Assembly: GCA_973895155.1 (NCBI GenBank)
Contig: OZ316895.1
Coordinates: 15,686,001 to 15,750,000 of the forward strand
Reading direction: 5' to 3'
DNA: 64,000 nt
Source of the DNA: Marsupella aquatica
Lineage: Eukaryota > Marchantiophyta
Shown: piece by piece, positions 47,991-61,100 of the stretch
Numbering within the stretch: position 1 is the first letter of the stretch
Layout of the letters: each line of letters opens with the position of its first letter
Program-made: the position numbers and the translations under genes
The notes under the pieces: model-generated
Told to the model about the DNA's origin: nothing
The model's database searches: none
The model's input: only the letters and a program-made list of their open reading frames with translations

Positions 47991-49239
47991 TTCCCTTGAG
48001 CTAGTAACTAGCTACTTTCAAACCTGACAAGTCCTTTCAGGTTGTGCACACTCAGGACATAGTAAGGTTATAGTAGTTCTTGATAAAACTTATAATGTGC
48101 TTGAAATATATTATCTTACTTAGTAATATTGATGTGTTTGTAAGACCCTACTATATGGTGGGTAGTGAACAAGTGATTAATAACAAGTGCTATAAACTAA
48201 AAGCCGTTGCCTCTATGTATTTGAGTTGGTCTGCTCCCAATATACCCCAAAGCCCTTAGTTTACCCTGTTGGGTTTCTCTCTATGAATAGACATGGAATT
48301 CCACTTACTATCCAGGAAGGTTTGCCTTGATCTCAAAGAATCACTCTATCTAGTACTTTGATCACTAAGAGACAACTCCCTTCAAGATCATGTACCCTAT
48401 ATAAGCACATTTCTTATGTACATACATAAACACAACAGTATATGTAAACTATCAAGAACTATAATAAGAGGTTGAGTCAAAAAATGGTGTGGTCCTCATT
48501 CAAATTTGCAGGGCACAGAAATTAATAAATCTTGTCAAAGGTAAGTAATAAAGCCAAAGTGTGAATTTAGTTTATTATGAGTCACCAAAAGTTGCACCAT
48601 TGTCCAAACAAAAAATAATTACACGAGCAAATAATAAAAAAGTGAAAAACTTTAACACAATGCACCAGGATCAAGGAGTATCCTCCCTCCATGATCCATG
48701 CAAGGAAGTATTAATTGTACATACTCACATGCAAGTAAGTATTTTACATATTCAATATTGTGATGAAGTATAGTTTTGTGTAATACTTGCATGGTAGGAG
48801 GAATTTGATTGCTAATAGCATTTTAGTCAATAGAGAATTGCATTACTTATTAAAAAAAACTTGTTCTCCCAATATTTGTGGTGATTTTTACAGTCATTTG
48901 CACTGTCATTTTTAATGCCAAAAACAAAAGGAAAAGCCCAAAGACATAGTGAAGCGCATGGCAGGGGCATTGATTTTAGGGTGTCCGGTGAGGGGCACAC
49001 TCACAATGTAGGCCAGCCCCTTGAACGGCTCCAGCCTCGCATGGGTGGGGTGGGGGGGGTGGCGAGCGAGTGGCGTGATGGTGAATGAGAAAAAGATCGA
49101 GAAGACCAAAAATAGTGAAAATGAAGGGAAAAGGGGGGGGGGGGTTAAGGATTAAAAGAAACAGAAGAGAAAAAAAGGGGGGAAATGAAAAAAACACCTC
49201 TAATTTTGTCACATTTTGTGGTGGTCATAACCAGTTTTT

Positions 49240-50110
49240 TGTGCAATGATATCTTTTATTCAAGAATATTTTTTGTGCAAGGAGAAAAAAGGAAAAGAAA
49301 AAAAGGGAACTTTTGTGGGGTTTATGGTTTAGGGCAATGATATATTTCACTCAACAAATTTTTTTGTGCAATAATAATAATATATTGTAACATCTTATTT
49401 TTTATTATTCAACTATATCTTTTGCACCATTGATGTATTTCTCAATGACATCTTTAGCATAATGATATCTTTACCAAAAATCATCTTTTATGCAACGCAA
49501 GGGGATTGAAAGGACAATGACAGAACAATCATCTTCGCTAAACCCTAAACCCAAAACCTATAATATAACATTGTGCCAATTTATAGAGTGATAGTTATTC
49601 AAATGCAAGGGCATTTTGGGTGAAAAAACAAAACAAAATTAGAAAAAGACAAAGACAAAGGAATAGGACCAAAAACACCATGCCTCCCCTTGGATGCAGG
49701 CTCTTTAGGGTGGCATTTAGGGTAGCATTTAGCTGCAAGACAACCCTGATTCTTGGTAGACTTGCTCCTTCCCTCCTGGACTTTTTACTTCAAAACATCT
49801 TTCACGTAAGGACATTATGGGTGAAACAACACTTTTTTCTTATAACATCTTTTGCTTCACAATATCTTTGGCAAAATGACACCTTTTTCTTAAGACCATC
49901 TTTCACATAATGGCATCTTTGGCAAAATTATTTCTTTTCTCTTAACAACAACTTTTTACTTATCTTGTACATAACAATATCTTGGGTGATACATCTTTTT
50001 TCTTAATGATATCTTTTGTGCAACACACCTGTATTTTTCCTCAACTATGTCTTGGTTGACACAACTTTTTTTTTCAACAACCTCTTGGCTAATACAATAT
50101 TTTTTTCTCA
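49240..50110 (+). repeat. Degenerate ATATCTTTTGTGCAA-type array
   Basis: Short AT-rich units built on ACATCTTTTGC, ATGGCATCTTTGGCAAAATT and ATATCTTTTGTGCAA are repeated with many changes, densest at 49790-50060. The array is too degenerate for a firm period. Not coding, apart from chance frames. Confidence 0.5.
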
Positions 50111-50544
50111 ACCAAATCTTGGCAAGCACCAAAATTAAGATAATTATAGCAATTAGAAGATGGTTAGTTAAGCATTAGAGGCCAGATAAGAGGCCTTAGT
50201 ATACTAGAGCTAGATAGGCCCGCCCCTTTCCAAAGTCCCCAACATCACTATTGCCAAGAGTTGGATCCTCCAATTGGACCCTCTTACCAAAACTGTTTTA
50301 CCAAAGGGCGTGTCACCCATCCTGGTTAGCCTTCAGGTATGCAATCAGAATTTGGAGAGACTTGTAACCCACTTTGACGAGTAACTTGTTAAGCATTTAA
50401 TAGTGCTCTGTAGCTCTTTTGAATTTGAGTGATTATTGATTGTAAACTCCTACAATCACTTCCCATGGTGGAATGCATAAAAAATTCTGAGTGTCATTAG
50501 AGGTGTCTGAACCCCATTTTTATGGGGAGATGGGTGTTAAAAAA

Positions 50545-50612
50545 GTTGTGGTAAGTTTTAAACCAAATACGTGAGTCGCAGCACTCTCGTGCTCTACCAA
50601 TAGCCCATCTAG
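50545..50612 (-). ncRNA. tRNA-like stretch, possible SINE head
   Basis: On the minus strand GATGGGCTATTGGTAGAGCA resembles the acceptor/D-arm and A box of a tRNA, and about 35 bases later TTTGGTTTAAAACTTA may be a decayed B box. It is not an intact tRNA: the T arm is poor and the acceptor 3' half is not found. A tRNA-derived SINE or an old tRNA pseudogene fits. It ends just before MITE copy 2. Confidence 0.35.
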
Positions 50613-50622
50613 ATTATAGGAT

Positions 50623-50920
50623 CTCGGGGGGTTGACTATCAAAAAATTTAGGAACCACGTGCAATCCAAAATAGATATTTTTCATAGAAATTAGCTAAAT
50701 TTTTAAAACACGTGGGAAGCAAAAGAAGGTATTATAAACCATTATTTGTAGAATATTCTTTAATATATACCTTTTATAAAGTAAAGTAAGTCATCAATAT
50801 TGAAAAGAGAGAATATATTTATAATATCACATTATAAAATATGTGTGTTTATATTAGGCTAGGATTAGACGTGGTATCGAGCGTGGTATCCCAAAATATA
50901 CACTAAGTTAACCCCCCGAG
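50623..50920 (+). mobile_element. hAT-type MITE, copy 2
   Basis: 298 bp, starting CTCGGGGGGTTGACTATC and ending GTTAACCCCCCGAG, so the termini are inverted (CTCGGGGGGTT). The flanks TATAGGAT (50615-50622) and TACAAGAT (50921-50928) match at 6 of 8 positions. The body is AT-rich and shares its length and order with copies 1 and 3. Confidence 0.85.
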
Positions 50921-50928
50921 TACAAGAT

Positions 50929-53276
50929 GCCCAAGACTTGTTTTTCTAGATATTTACTTTAAGTTTTTGGGCATGAAAGGCCAGCCATCGATTAATGGAC
51001 CAGGCACAACATGACAACATTAAATGTGAATCTTGTGATTTATAGAATGAAATGGGCCCCAACGTTCTATAGTAAGGGCTTCCTCCTTCCATAGTACTTG
51101 TTAGAGGTGAAGTCTGGTTGATGACGCTGAGCTTTTTCTACCTCTAGCTGGCCTTTCACGGAGCTCGCCATGGTGAACTTGGCTAAGCTTTCCAAGTTTT
51201 CTTTGATGTGTTGGTGGCTTGTTTGACAGTCTCTTAGAGAGTGGAATCGTGTGTTGTGGGGGACCCCACCTAAGCCTACAACTTATTGATTTTGATCACA
51301 GCTTCCACTGTATGTGGAGGTTGATCTAACATCTTGGTCAGCCATGGCAACTTTCGCTAAAGCCAACTCAACCTGAGCTATAGCAATTTTCTTCTTCTTA
51401 GAAGCAATATGCCTGAGTTTGCTCAATACATGTTTCTTGCTCTCTACTAACATTAATTTTGTCTCTATCAGCCAAACTACAAAACACATGCTCTCTACTA
51501 AGATTAATTATGTCTTTATCTGCCAAACTGTAAACAACATTGGATTAACTCCTATATGCAGCTCGTGTAGATTGCATGCCCTCCCCAAAGAATTTGAAAA
51601 TAATTAAAAAATGTTATATCAATCAAGACAGAAACAAAGAACAGATTTCAATTATCTGAGTTTTACTTCAAAGCCAAACTTGTACTCTATTAATCTTTTA
51701 AATCTTTTTTTTATGGTTTTATCACTTGTCTTGATAAAACCAATTAGAGCATAGCTCATGAACAGTATACTCTACTAACCTCGTCATTCCTACCTAGCAC
51801 CTTTATCTTTAGCAAAGTTGCAGTCACAATCTGTCCAATAGGATCTCTTGTGAATTATGATCCTGCTATTCTACCCCACTGTTTGTTTCTTTCGTGAAAA
51901 GTGGGGAGGGAGGCTGGCGGTGGACGCCTGCGGCCTGCCCAACCCAAGAGGCCCTTTAGATCAGGATTAATAATGTTTCTTTGACACATGTCAGGAATCA
52001 TTGACCTTAGATGGAGGGCTGGAGTGACATTATTAGAATTCTTGGCATTAGGATAATTATTCTTTCATGACCAACCTATAATTAAGCTACTTAGTTATCA
52101 CTCTTGGACAAACACACCATGTATGTTGGCATGGTATCACGACCTTGATTTGAGGCTAGTTTTCATTTGGTGGCAAACAATAGGGCCCTGATTAGAATGA
52201 CCCAACTATCTAATCTTAATGTAAGCTGACATGCATAGACAAGCACTCTCTTCAATGTTAGCAGGGCTAGCCTGGTTCTTATCTTCCCTTAATTCAAGGG
52301 GATCATTGCCTCCCCCTACTCTGATGTATATTTCTCTTCTCTTTGTGAGAATTAATCAAGTATTGTCTTCAAGACTTGCACAAAGATGTGAGGTGAATTG
52401 GCAAGTTAAGTAGGGATTCAAATTGAATGAACTGCAGGGTATTCGCAAATCACGTACTTCATCTTCATAATTCTTAGTGCTCTGTGAAGGGTTTAGGGTT
52501 TAGGGAAGCATAGTTTAATTTATTTTGAGTTCACAGTATTTGAGTTGTTACCATTTTGGAGTACAACTCTTCCTTTTTCACAGTGGAGCGGGCAATAATC
52601 ACGCTTGCTTAGCTCCATTATCAATACAAGGTGGTTAGATGAGAACCAAAAATCAAGCAAACAATTCAGAAGGGGATACAGAGAGTGGCACTAGGATGTG
52701 TAGAGATTCAATGTTTTTTTGGTTTGAAAACTGCCCTTGAGAGAGCCATGTGGCTTCAATTGCAAGTGGGCCAACCCCAGTTTATATTTTGTATTTATTG
52801 AGCATTTGTGAAGGGAAGAGGTAAGGCAGTGTAGCAATAGGAAGCCAAGACTTTGCTCTTGAGCCCATATTTAATTCACATTTGCAAATGCACTGTATGT
52901 ATAAGAACGACCGGGTGGACTCCTAATTTGCTAACAGACCTCGTGAGTCCCTAACTCACCATTAAACTTATTAGGAGGGACCCTAAGTAGCTACTGAACT
53001 TACTCATAAGGCCCCCAGTTTTCCAAAACCTCCTAAGTACCACCTGGCAAGTGCAAGCGTTACTCACCTCACTGACAAGTTACCTAGTTTGCCACTTGCT
53101 CCTAACTACTCAGTAGCCCAACCTCGCCAGATCTTCATCGTTGTTTAACAGGGTGCCAATCACCTTACCTTGTCTCTCACCCAAAATAAAACAATACTTT
53201 GAACATTGAAGTTAGCTACTACCTCCCTCTAATATCTAGGCCAGGGCATCCAGCTCCTAGCTCAAAGGCACAAAAA
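50929..53276. other. Spacer between two MITE copies
   Basis: No recognised gene. Frames 51419-51607 and 52231-52413 are short and without motifs. Nothing else structured is seen. Confidence 0.4.
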
Positions 53277-53565
53277 CTCAGGGGGTTGACTATCAAAAAT
53301 CTTAGGAACCACGTGCAAATCCAAAATATGTATTTTTGATAAAATTAACTAAATTTTTAAAAAGTGTAGGAGGCAAAAGAAGAGATTATAAACTCATGTT
53401 TATAGAATATTCTCTAATATCTACCTAGTTTTATAAAGAAAAATAAGTTATTAATATTAAAAATCGATAATATTATTAGAATATTTTCTTTATAAAATAA
53501 GTCTATTTATATTAGGCTAGGATCGCACCTGATACCCCAAAATATACACTTAATTAACCCCCGAG
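53277..53565 (+). mobile_element. hAT-type MITE, copy 3 (best preserved)
   Basis: 289 bp, starting CTCAGGGGGTTGACTATC and ending TTAATTAACCCCCGAG. Terminal inverted repeat is CTC(A)GGGGGTT. A perfect 8-bp target duplication CACAAAAA stands at 53269-53276 and 53566-53573 (9 bp if the edge is shifted by one). An 8-bp duplication is typical of hAT transposons; a 9-bp one would suggest Mutator-like. No transposase is encoded, so mobility would depend on an enzyme elsewhere. Confidence 0.9.
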
Positions 53566-53573
53566 CACAAAAA

Positions 53574-56500
53574 CAAAATGAAAATGAATGTGCTTGTGAA
53601 TGTGTGTTCATTTCTGGCTTGATTTGACTTAAATGGCCAAAAAAGGATTTGGCTTATTTTTCAAAGAATATGTACATATTAAAGTCTTCCAATGTCTAGG
53701 CCCAAAACTCAGGTTGTAAAAGCTATTATTTAATTAAGGAGTTACCCAAAGTATGAATTTTGTTACATTGTGAACACCCTTAAATTTATTGTTCCCATCA
53801 CCCAGGTATGACTAAACAAAATTCCTTGACGTACTTAACACACACACTCCTCATAAGGGAGTATTCATGGTACTTAGGGTTTACTAGCCTTGATCGTGTC
53901 TGGTCCATACTGGCCTTCCTCCGTGGTCCAAACTGGCATCACATTAGGGCAAAATTCACTCTTAAAGGTTGTGTTAGTGCCCAATTATTACTGTTACGAT
54001 TGTAAAGTACATGTTACCAGTGGAAGAAGAACGTTACTATCACCTTAGATACCATCCTATCAATGAGCACACTGATTTCCAGCCATCAACTACTCCATCC
54101 ATCTGTTGTGGTGCACGGGACTGCAAAGGACATCTTGAAGGACATTGCACGCAAACTCATTTGATGAGAATGCAAGTGGTGGAAAGGAGACGTTTGAGCT
54201 CAAACCAGCGACTGCCTTCATTTGTGGAGCTAAGGACAAGGACCAAGCCGTGAAGTGGGAGCTTCCCGCTTTAATCAATAGTGAAGCTGCAAGCTGGGAT
54301 CGAGGTATGAGGTTAGAGCCGCAAGCTAGCTTAGATCCTAGTTTAACTTAAAACAGTTGTAGGCTAGGACTAAACCTACAAGGATCCGTGTGCAACCTCC
54401 AACTTTAGTTCAAGTCTTTTGTGCACTTTGAGGTCCGATCTTATTGAGTATGCTCAAAGGGAGTTGCGTCTAGTCGAGAGGTCCTCCAACCTGGCCTGCG
54501 CCGATCCAGGTAACGTCCTATTACAAATGTTGTTACTGTTCTATTGAGCTTGTTCAATCACTTCACCTGCATTGCATACAAAGTGCCAAATTATTGTCAG
54601 TCGAAAGAACGATTACAAACCCCTAAGGAAGACTAGGCAAGCTAGGGGTGGGAGGCAAGTGACAACAAAGGTAGAGCCAAAGTACAATTTGTTTGGTGTG
54701 ACTGAAGAGAAAGACCATGCAGCCCAAAGAGAGGTAGTTGCCTATGGTTTGTTACATGCTGACCATCACTTATTTTATGGTAAGGAAGTGCCCGATGGTT
54801 ATTCTGTGATAGTTTGAGATTGTTTAGCAAGCCAAAGTATCCAATTTACCATTTCCAAACATGGTAGATGACCTGCCTCACATAGTTGTTTGAAGATGCA
54901 ATTCAATCATTAGTACCATGGCCAACAACTGAACATGAGGCACAAGAGTGTTGATTGAAATGACTATCAATGTCTACAAGCACTCAGGAAAGATGACATA
55001 TGTAGCAGTTCCCCTTGCAGTAGGAATACTAGCACTAGGCACAGAATGCAGGTGTAGTGAGAGGTTACATGAGTATGCAATAGTAGGTATGCCATGTGAA
55101 GAGACTTGTATTATTGGAGTTGAAGCATGTGACTATTGGCTTACATTAGGCACGGATTTCAGGCTGTCTAAGTCAATAGCCACATGACTATGCAATAGTA
55201 CTAATGTAATGTGAAGTGTTAACTGGACAAAGTAACTCATGGCTTTGCATGCAATGTTAAATGGTGATTTTTCAGTATGTTTTCTACTTTTCCACCTGTG
55301 CATGAATTTCTTCATTGAACCTATCCAATTATGAACACAATGACCTTTTGATTGCCCTTGATGTTAATTCTCAGTATGTTTGTTATTGAATGTTCTTTTG
55401 AATCATAAATACTTAAATATTTATTGTGAATAGTGTGTTACCATTGTGAAGATTACCCAAAATGTATGGAAATCCTTAGCTATGTGCACACACTAGGCTT
55501 ATAGTTCTCAAAATTTTATTATCTAAGACTCCTCTATATATTCCTTGAGTCCATTACAAGAACATAATATATAAGATGTTGATTATAACATATATCATTG
55601 TAAATGACTTTTAAAACTCTTTGTTTAGTTGTCATAAATTGCACTCCTATCGTTATGTATGACCATTTGAGTCCTAAAAATTGACTGCATAAGTAGTTCA
55701 AAATTATGACTCTAGGAGCCCTTTCATATAACCAACTTAGTCATTATTTATGAGAGCTGCCACAATGTTGGTTGTCATAGATTACATGAGTTGTTGCATA
55801 TTACTAAGGCCTAAGTCATTCTTATGACTTAGTGGGTTGAGTCACAAAACTTATAACGCATACTCATAAGAATGACTACAGGAAAATTGAGTCATACAAT
55901 AGTCATACCATAGTCCTAACAATGGGCAGAATTAGGGGTCTTTTCTACTAGATCGTGGGGGAGGGAACTAAAAAAAAAGGGGAACCAAAAAACAATCCCA
56001 TAGCACCACAAGATTGACTGTGGACCTGCACCTAGATCCAGGGCCTGCAATGCCTTGTTGCCATCAACCATCACGTGCTCCTCTCCCCCTCCCATGAGCT
56101 TGCCCTCCAGGACCCACATCATGTTTTTAGCAAAAACATTGACCAAAGTGAACATTTTGGTAGCAAGAACCACTCAGCCAAATTGATGATTGAGACTTTG
56201 GCAACCATAGCATCACTACACCAACACAGCCAAACAATAACATTTCCTTGCAAGTCTCACGTGCACTTATTTGCCTTGCCTAAATGTTGCAATGCTCTGA
56301 CACTGAGCTCGGCAACAGCAACATGGCCACAATGACCACATCGCCGCAACCACCTCTTGACCGGGATGACCGTATCACCATATTGACAACGTGGCGGCTG
56401 TAAGAACACCTGAGATGTCTCAACAACCTCCTTGTCTCATGGGCATTTCTTTGTCTTGCCTGTATTTCTTTGCGTTGCCTGCATTTCTTTGTCTCCCTTG

Positions 56501-56700
56501 TCTTTCTTTGCCTCACCTTGACATCTTCCCCTCACCCTCTACATCTTTGACTCACCTGAAACATGGACATCTTTGACTCACCTAGCCTCAACTTCTCATT
56601 AATTTGCAACATGTGGGCATTGGGCTAGTCCCACGATAAGTGTCCAGAGCACCTAAAATTGTTGGTGATTTGTAAGTCTAAGTTAGCTCATCTTTTGGCA
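53574..56700. other. Spacer with possible gene relic at 54.0-54.8 kb
   Basis: Around 54095-54350 two frames would read on from VVHGTAKDILKDIARKLI to ENASGGKETFELKPATAF if a frameshift is allowed, and 54572-54817 is open for 81 codons. I do not recognise a family, so this may be a decayed gene or transposon part. The rest is AT-rich, with a CATCTTT-type array at 56510-56590. Confidence 0.3.
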
Positions 56701-56707
56701 AGATAGG

Positions 56708-57052
56708 ATGGGAAGAAAGATAACACGACTCGGAAAGATTCGAATGAGTCAGGTACATCTCACTGACTTCGTGTCAAAACCAGCTGCTAGGAAAGAAGGA
56801 GTCTTCGACAGCAGACCTAAATTTCACGAGTGTTTGAAATTGATGTCCTTTGTGAAATGGCAGCCTACAGTAGAAATTTCGCGATTCTTAACATTTTCTC
56901 TTTGGTTTGATACTCGGGAAAGTGTAATCGTGTCTTTCCGTTCTCAGTGGGCAAGTAATCTGCCATTACCGTCTGTGTATCTTTCTCCGGTACAGAAAAG
57001 CAATCCTCACTGTTCAGTTCGCTTCGTTGGGCAGAAAATGGAAACCACATGA
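56708..57052 (+). CDS. Possible ORF of unknown function (114 aa)
   Basis: ATG at 56708 opens 114 codons to TGA 57050-57052. No family, signal peptide or membrane segment is recognised. The minus strand is also open in part (57050-56865). About 1.1 kb separates it from the taspase gene. It may be an exon of an unrecognised gene or chance. Confidence 0.2.
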   Translation: MGRKITRLGKIRMSQVHLTDFVSKPAARKEGVFDSRPKFHECLKLMSFVKWQPTVEISRFLTFSLWFDTRESVIVSFRSQWASNLPLPSVYLSPVQKSNPHCSVRFVGQKMETT

Positions 57053-58176
57053 GATGCTTTCAATTCCAGACACTGCTGCGACAAACCGTCGTTCATGGTC
57101 ATATTCCGCTAGCCCAATCGTTGATTAATGGACTTACCTTCTCGTCGAGTCGATTGGCAGCGTTTGAGTCTAAGCTTCGAAAATGAGGATAATCAATTCC
57201 GATTAATGCGGAGTATATTTGATCACATTCATAAAAGAAAGTTGAAGGGTTCCTCTTCTGCACCTTCAGGAACTTGATTGTTCTTCAAGCTCTTCGGCGA
57301 TACTACTAAATGTTCCATTGATGCTCGTGACGGGTAGCTGAATTGTAATAATCTTGGAACTTATTGAATTTCTTGCAGCCAGGTCGGAGGCACCAGAAGT
57401 GATGCAGGAATAAAGAATGAACAATTCTGAGCCAATACGCACAATTAACTGCAAACAACAGCTCTGGTGTGACCTATAGGCACCAAACATGGGAGTGATA
57501 CAGAATTTGGACACGGGGGTTTTGGAGAGCATGGTGGAAACAACAGCACAATGGTAGGACAACGTGAACTCATACCTCCATCTGGTGAACTGAATAACTT
57601 AATTCCTCTCGTCGTCTCGTAGCTATTTAGATTTGGGCTTGACGACGTAGTGCATTCATACTGTACTATGACCAGTCCAGCTGGAAGGACAGTATCTCCT
57701 CACAAATTGTCCCGTCAGAACTTTGGCAGGATGTAGTAAAGGCTGTACTGGAACAGGGGTGGATCCAGGAGGCACTTCCGCATTCATTCAATAGTCATAA
57801 GACGGCAGGAGTACTGTTTAATGAGAACCCATACAATTTGGCAACTCTCCGATAATCCGTCAAAATTGTCTTTGACTGGTCCTCTCCTAGGTGCAAATTA
57901 TGGTAACACGATACGAGCCAGTGTCGTCTGCCTTTGACTTATTTGTTTCGATAGGCTGGTGTTCATCAAAGCGGGGATAAATATCTATGCTTGGAGTTCC
58001 TTCTCTCGCTTAATAGTCGCATTATTCAGAACCCACAGATAGGCCATAAATCTGGACATCTGTTTTTGATATGTCATCTCAAGGATCATACTTGTCATGA
58101 ATCCTGCCTTATTACCAAGTAATGACAAAGAATAGAGTATTACTTTGTGGGTTGCTCCTACCTAATTTTGTCTGCC

Positions 58177-61100
58177 ATGAAAGAATTGCGAAGGCCATCT
58201 ACAAAAATGACATCAGTCTGTCGTGCCAAATGTAGGAGTGTTGAAGTCGAGGCTGGTGGGCAAGAGGATAGGCAGGAGGAATCTAAAGCCAGGAGAAATG
58301 TGGAAGACGGAAGGCGACTGTTCTTCGTGGCTGTGCACGTGGGAGCCGGCTATCATGCACCCTCCAATGCGAAGGCTTATTGCAGAGCAATGCGCCGTGC
58401 TTGTGCTGCTGCTGCAGCGGTCCTTTCGCAAGTATGAGATTGTTAACTTGTTCCTAGCGCATCAAAAGTTTCACCAAGCTGACGCTTACATCGAAAGATC
58501 TCAAATCACCCTTTTGCATCTTGTGTCCTTGACCTACAGGGCTCAGGACGGAGTGTTGATGCAGTTGTCTCAGCCATAAAAGTACTCGAGGTACGACCCT
58601 TACATCAGTCCCATAGCATTTATTTAAACCTGAACCACCTTCAGAAGTATATAGGGTTGAGTGTTTGTATTCCTTGACAAACTTCATAAAGATTGATGTT
58701 GCTGAGACGTAACTCCTGTATACTGACAATTGAGACCTAGTTCTCGTTTTACAACCCAGTGCAAGGTGTCTAAATACCGTCCGTCGACGTGTATGGTTAT
58801 GCAGGATGATGAGATCACGAATGCTGGTAGGGGATCGAACCTTACTGAAGATGGAGTAGTGGAGTGCGATGCAAGCATAATGGATGGGCTCACAGGGGCC
58901 TTTGGAGCTGTCGGAGCAGCACCGGGTAGGTCTCAAGAAAGCTCATAGATGATGTTCTCTTAGTGCTCAATCGGAACAAGAGTGACTGGGTGACGAACGT
59001 AGGGCACACATGCTCGAAGTGTAGCGATTGAAGGTCAAAGGATGCCATACTGCTGACGTAGAACATATATGAAGGGATTCACGTGGTCATGCTGTCTGGA
59101 ATTGCTTTTCTAACTTTGAAGGTGACAAGACAAACATCACAAATTTCTGAAGGGCTCGTTCTGTCATGCAACATGTGAGTGGTGTCTACAGGCATAAAAA
59201 ATGCTGTCAAAGCTGCTGAACTACTAGCCAAGGAAAGTCTAGGTGGCTCGCTCCCATTAGGGCGGATTCCTCCCATGTATGTACGCTCTGCTCTTCCTGC
59301 TCTTTTCAGTAAGGCTGCCCTGATAATCAATAAGAGCACACTTTGTCCTTGGAACTGTCGCAAAGTGTGGACAAGTTAAAGGATGTTTTCTTAGTGTCAA
59401 CTGAATAGCAGGAACATTTTGCCGGACTGAAAGCCCAGTGATGTTATTCCTCACCTCAGGGCTCTCCGGTCCAGCAGCGGTAACTCGGACCCTTGAGGAC
59501 CTTGACGATCAGTGCTAAAGAAACGTTGGGAACAAAAACATTGTCAACGAAGGTCTAAGGAATGGAGGATATGATCTGCATGAAAGTCATAGCTGTTCAG
59601 GTCTAGTTATCCTAGTTACCGTACTTTCTTTCAGCTCTCGCAAACAAATCGATGAATTAGATAGAATGTTATGCGCTATCATATGCAGATTCTTAGTCGG
59701 AGATGGGGCTCGCGACTGGGCTGTAAAGCGTGGTCTATCTGCTGCCAGAAATCCCGCAGAAGACGATCTGGTATAGTCAATCTGAGTTGAGATAATTTAG
59801 ATTTGGACTTAAATTTTCCCTGTGTTGGGTGTTCCCTTTTCTAAAAGATTAGTAGGAGTCAAGTTAAAGACATTGCAAAAAGAAGTCATAGAAGAAGCTT
59901 TGTTCGACTGTGACCCATCTACAGTGTCAAACTCGTTGGTTCATCTTTGTTTTCTATGCAAGTTGGAAATTGAGTGCGAAGAACCCAAGATCTTTCAACC
60001 GTAAAGAATATCCAACCTTTTCCCTTCTTGATTTTGAAAAACGTTGTCTCCTCGTCAGTTTAGGGTAATCCATGAATTGAAAAACGGCTATGCAATCCTT
60101 TTTTAGAAATTTTGTGAGGAAACAAGCTTCAACTTTCCATGTTTATAAAACGGAGATTGTCCTTCTAATTTATTTTTGGCTTGCCAGTCGCTTATAACAA
60201 AGAAAACTCGACATCAATGGGTGAAATACAGCAAAATGATTCATTCCTTGTCTACATCAACTCCACAAGAATATCAAAAAAGTGGCGGGAGTGCTTTGGA
60301 AGCGAAGGCGTTTGAAAAACCAGGTTTGCTTCTGATGCTGCTACCTGCAAAATGTTCACATCCAGCCACATAAATTCCTTAACAACTTCAGTGCTATTTG
60401 TTAGCTGGCCATGATCCTCACAGGCAGGTTTTATTGCATGAACGTGAAACTCTTGTCTCGGGCTTGATACTGTAAGCTTTTAAGCTTACAACTACTCTGT
60501 AACTCGTCTCGAAACAAAGAGGACAACGTTATCCCATAAGCAAGCCTGAAGGGCATTGAAGAGTTTTCTTTTGAGGAATACTTTTTTTCAACTTGCTGAT
60601 CTACTATCTTCACTCACCACGTTGCTGTGATTCCTTCCCAAAGTCTGCTGCTCTCTTTTAAATTAGCAGTTCTGCAGGAGAGTAATGAAGAGAACACTAA
60701 CTTTGACCAAGGTACTGGGAAGGCATGCAATGAGGTGGACAGAGATGACCTAGTGCTGGACACTGTGGGGGCAGTTTGTGTCGATGCTGAAGGAAACATT
60801 GCAGCTGGTGCTTCCAGTGGGGGTATTGCCATGAAGGTGAGAAACTTGTGTTCGTTTGATTATGTTCATCCAATTCGTCTGTGGTAGTGTGAACTAGAGG
60901 TTAAATCTGCATCCTTGTTGATGTGCTTTCTTTCTTGGGAACCGACATGAGAGCATGAACTTATCCCAGTTCGTTATTCAGCATATTATCATATGTCGCG
61001 AGTCCTGTTACTCCCGTCTTCCCAGCTGCCAGAGTCGTCATTCTGTTTGATCGTACTCCTTTCTGAGTAACATTGTACAGTTCTGTCCCAGTGTATGGGT

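Larger units (their letters stand above)
45060..50500. other. Repeat-rich AT spacer
   Basis: No complete gene is recognised. It holds a 40-bp direct duplication (TTGATGTCATCTGGTGG at about 45281 and 45320), degenerate CATCTTT-type arrays (46860-47035, 49240-50110), C and G runs at 47879-47894 and 49133-49144, and the coiled-coil relic listed separately. The rest, such as 48000-48900, shows nothing I can name. Confidence 0.45.

Noticed and set aside
57266-57562. 98-codon minus-strand ORF upstream of the taspase gene
   Set aside because: Composition is compatible with coding, but no family, splice partners or clear context was found.
58454-58936. 160-codon minus-strand ORF opposite the taspase exons
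   Set aside because: It is antisense to conserved exons 2-3, and no family is recognised.
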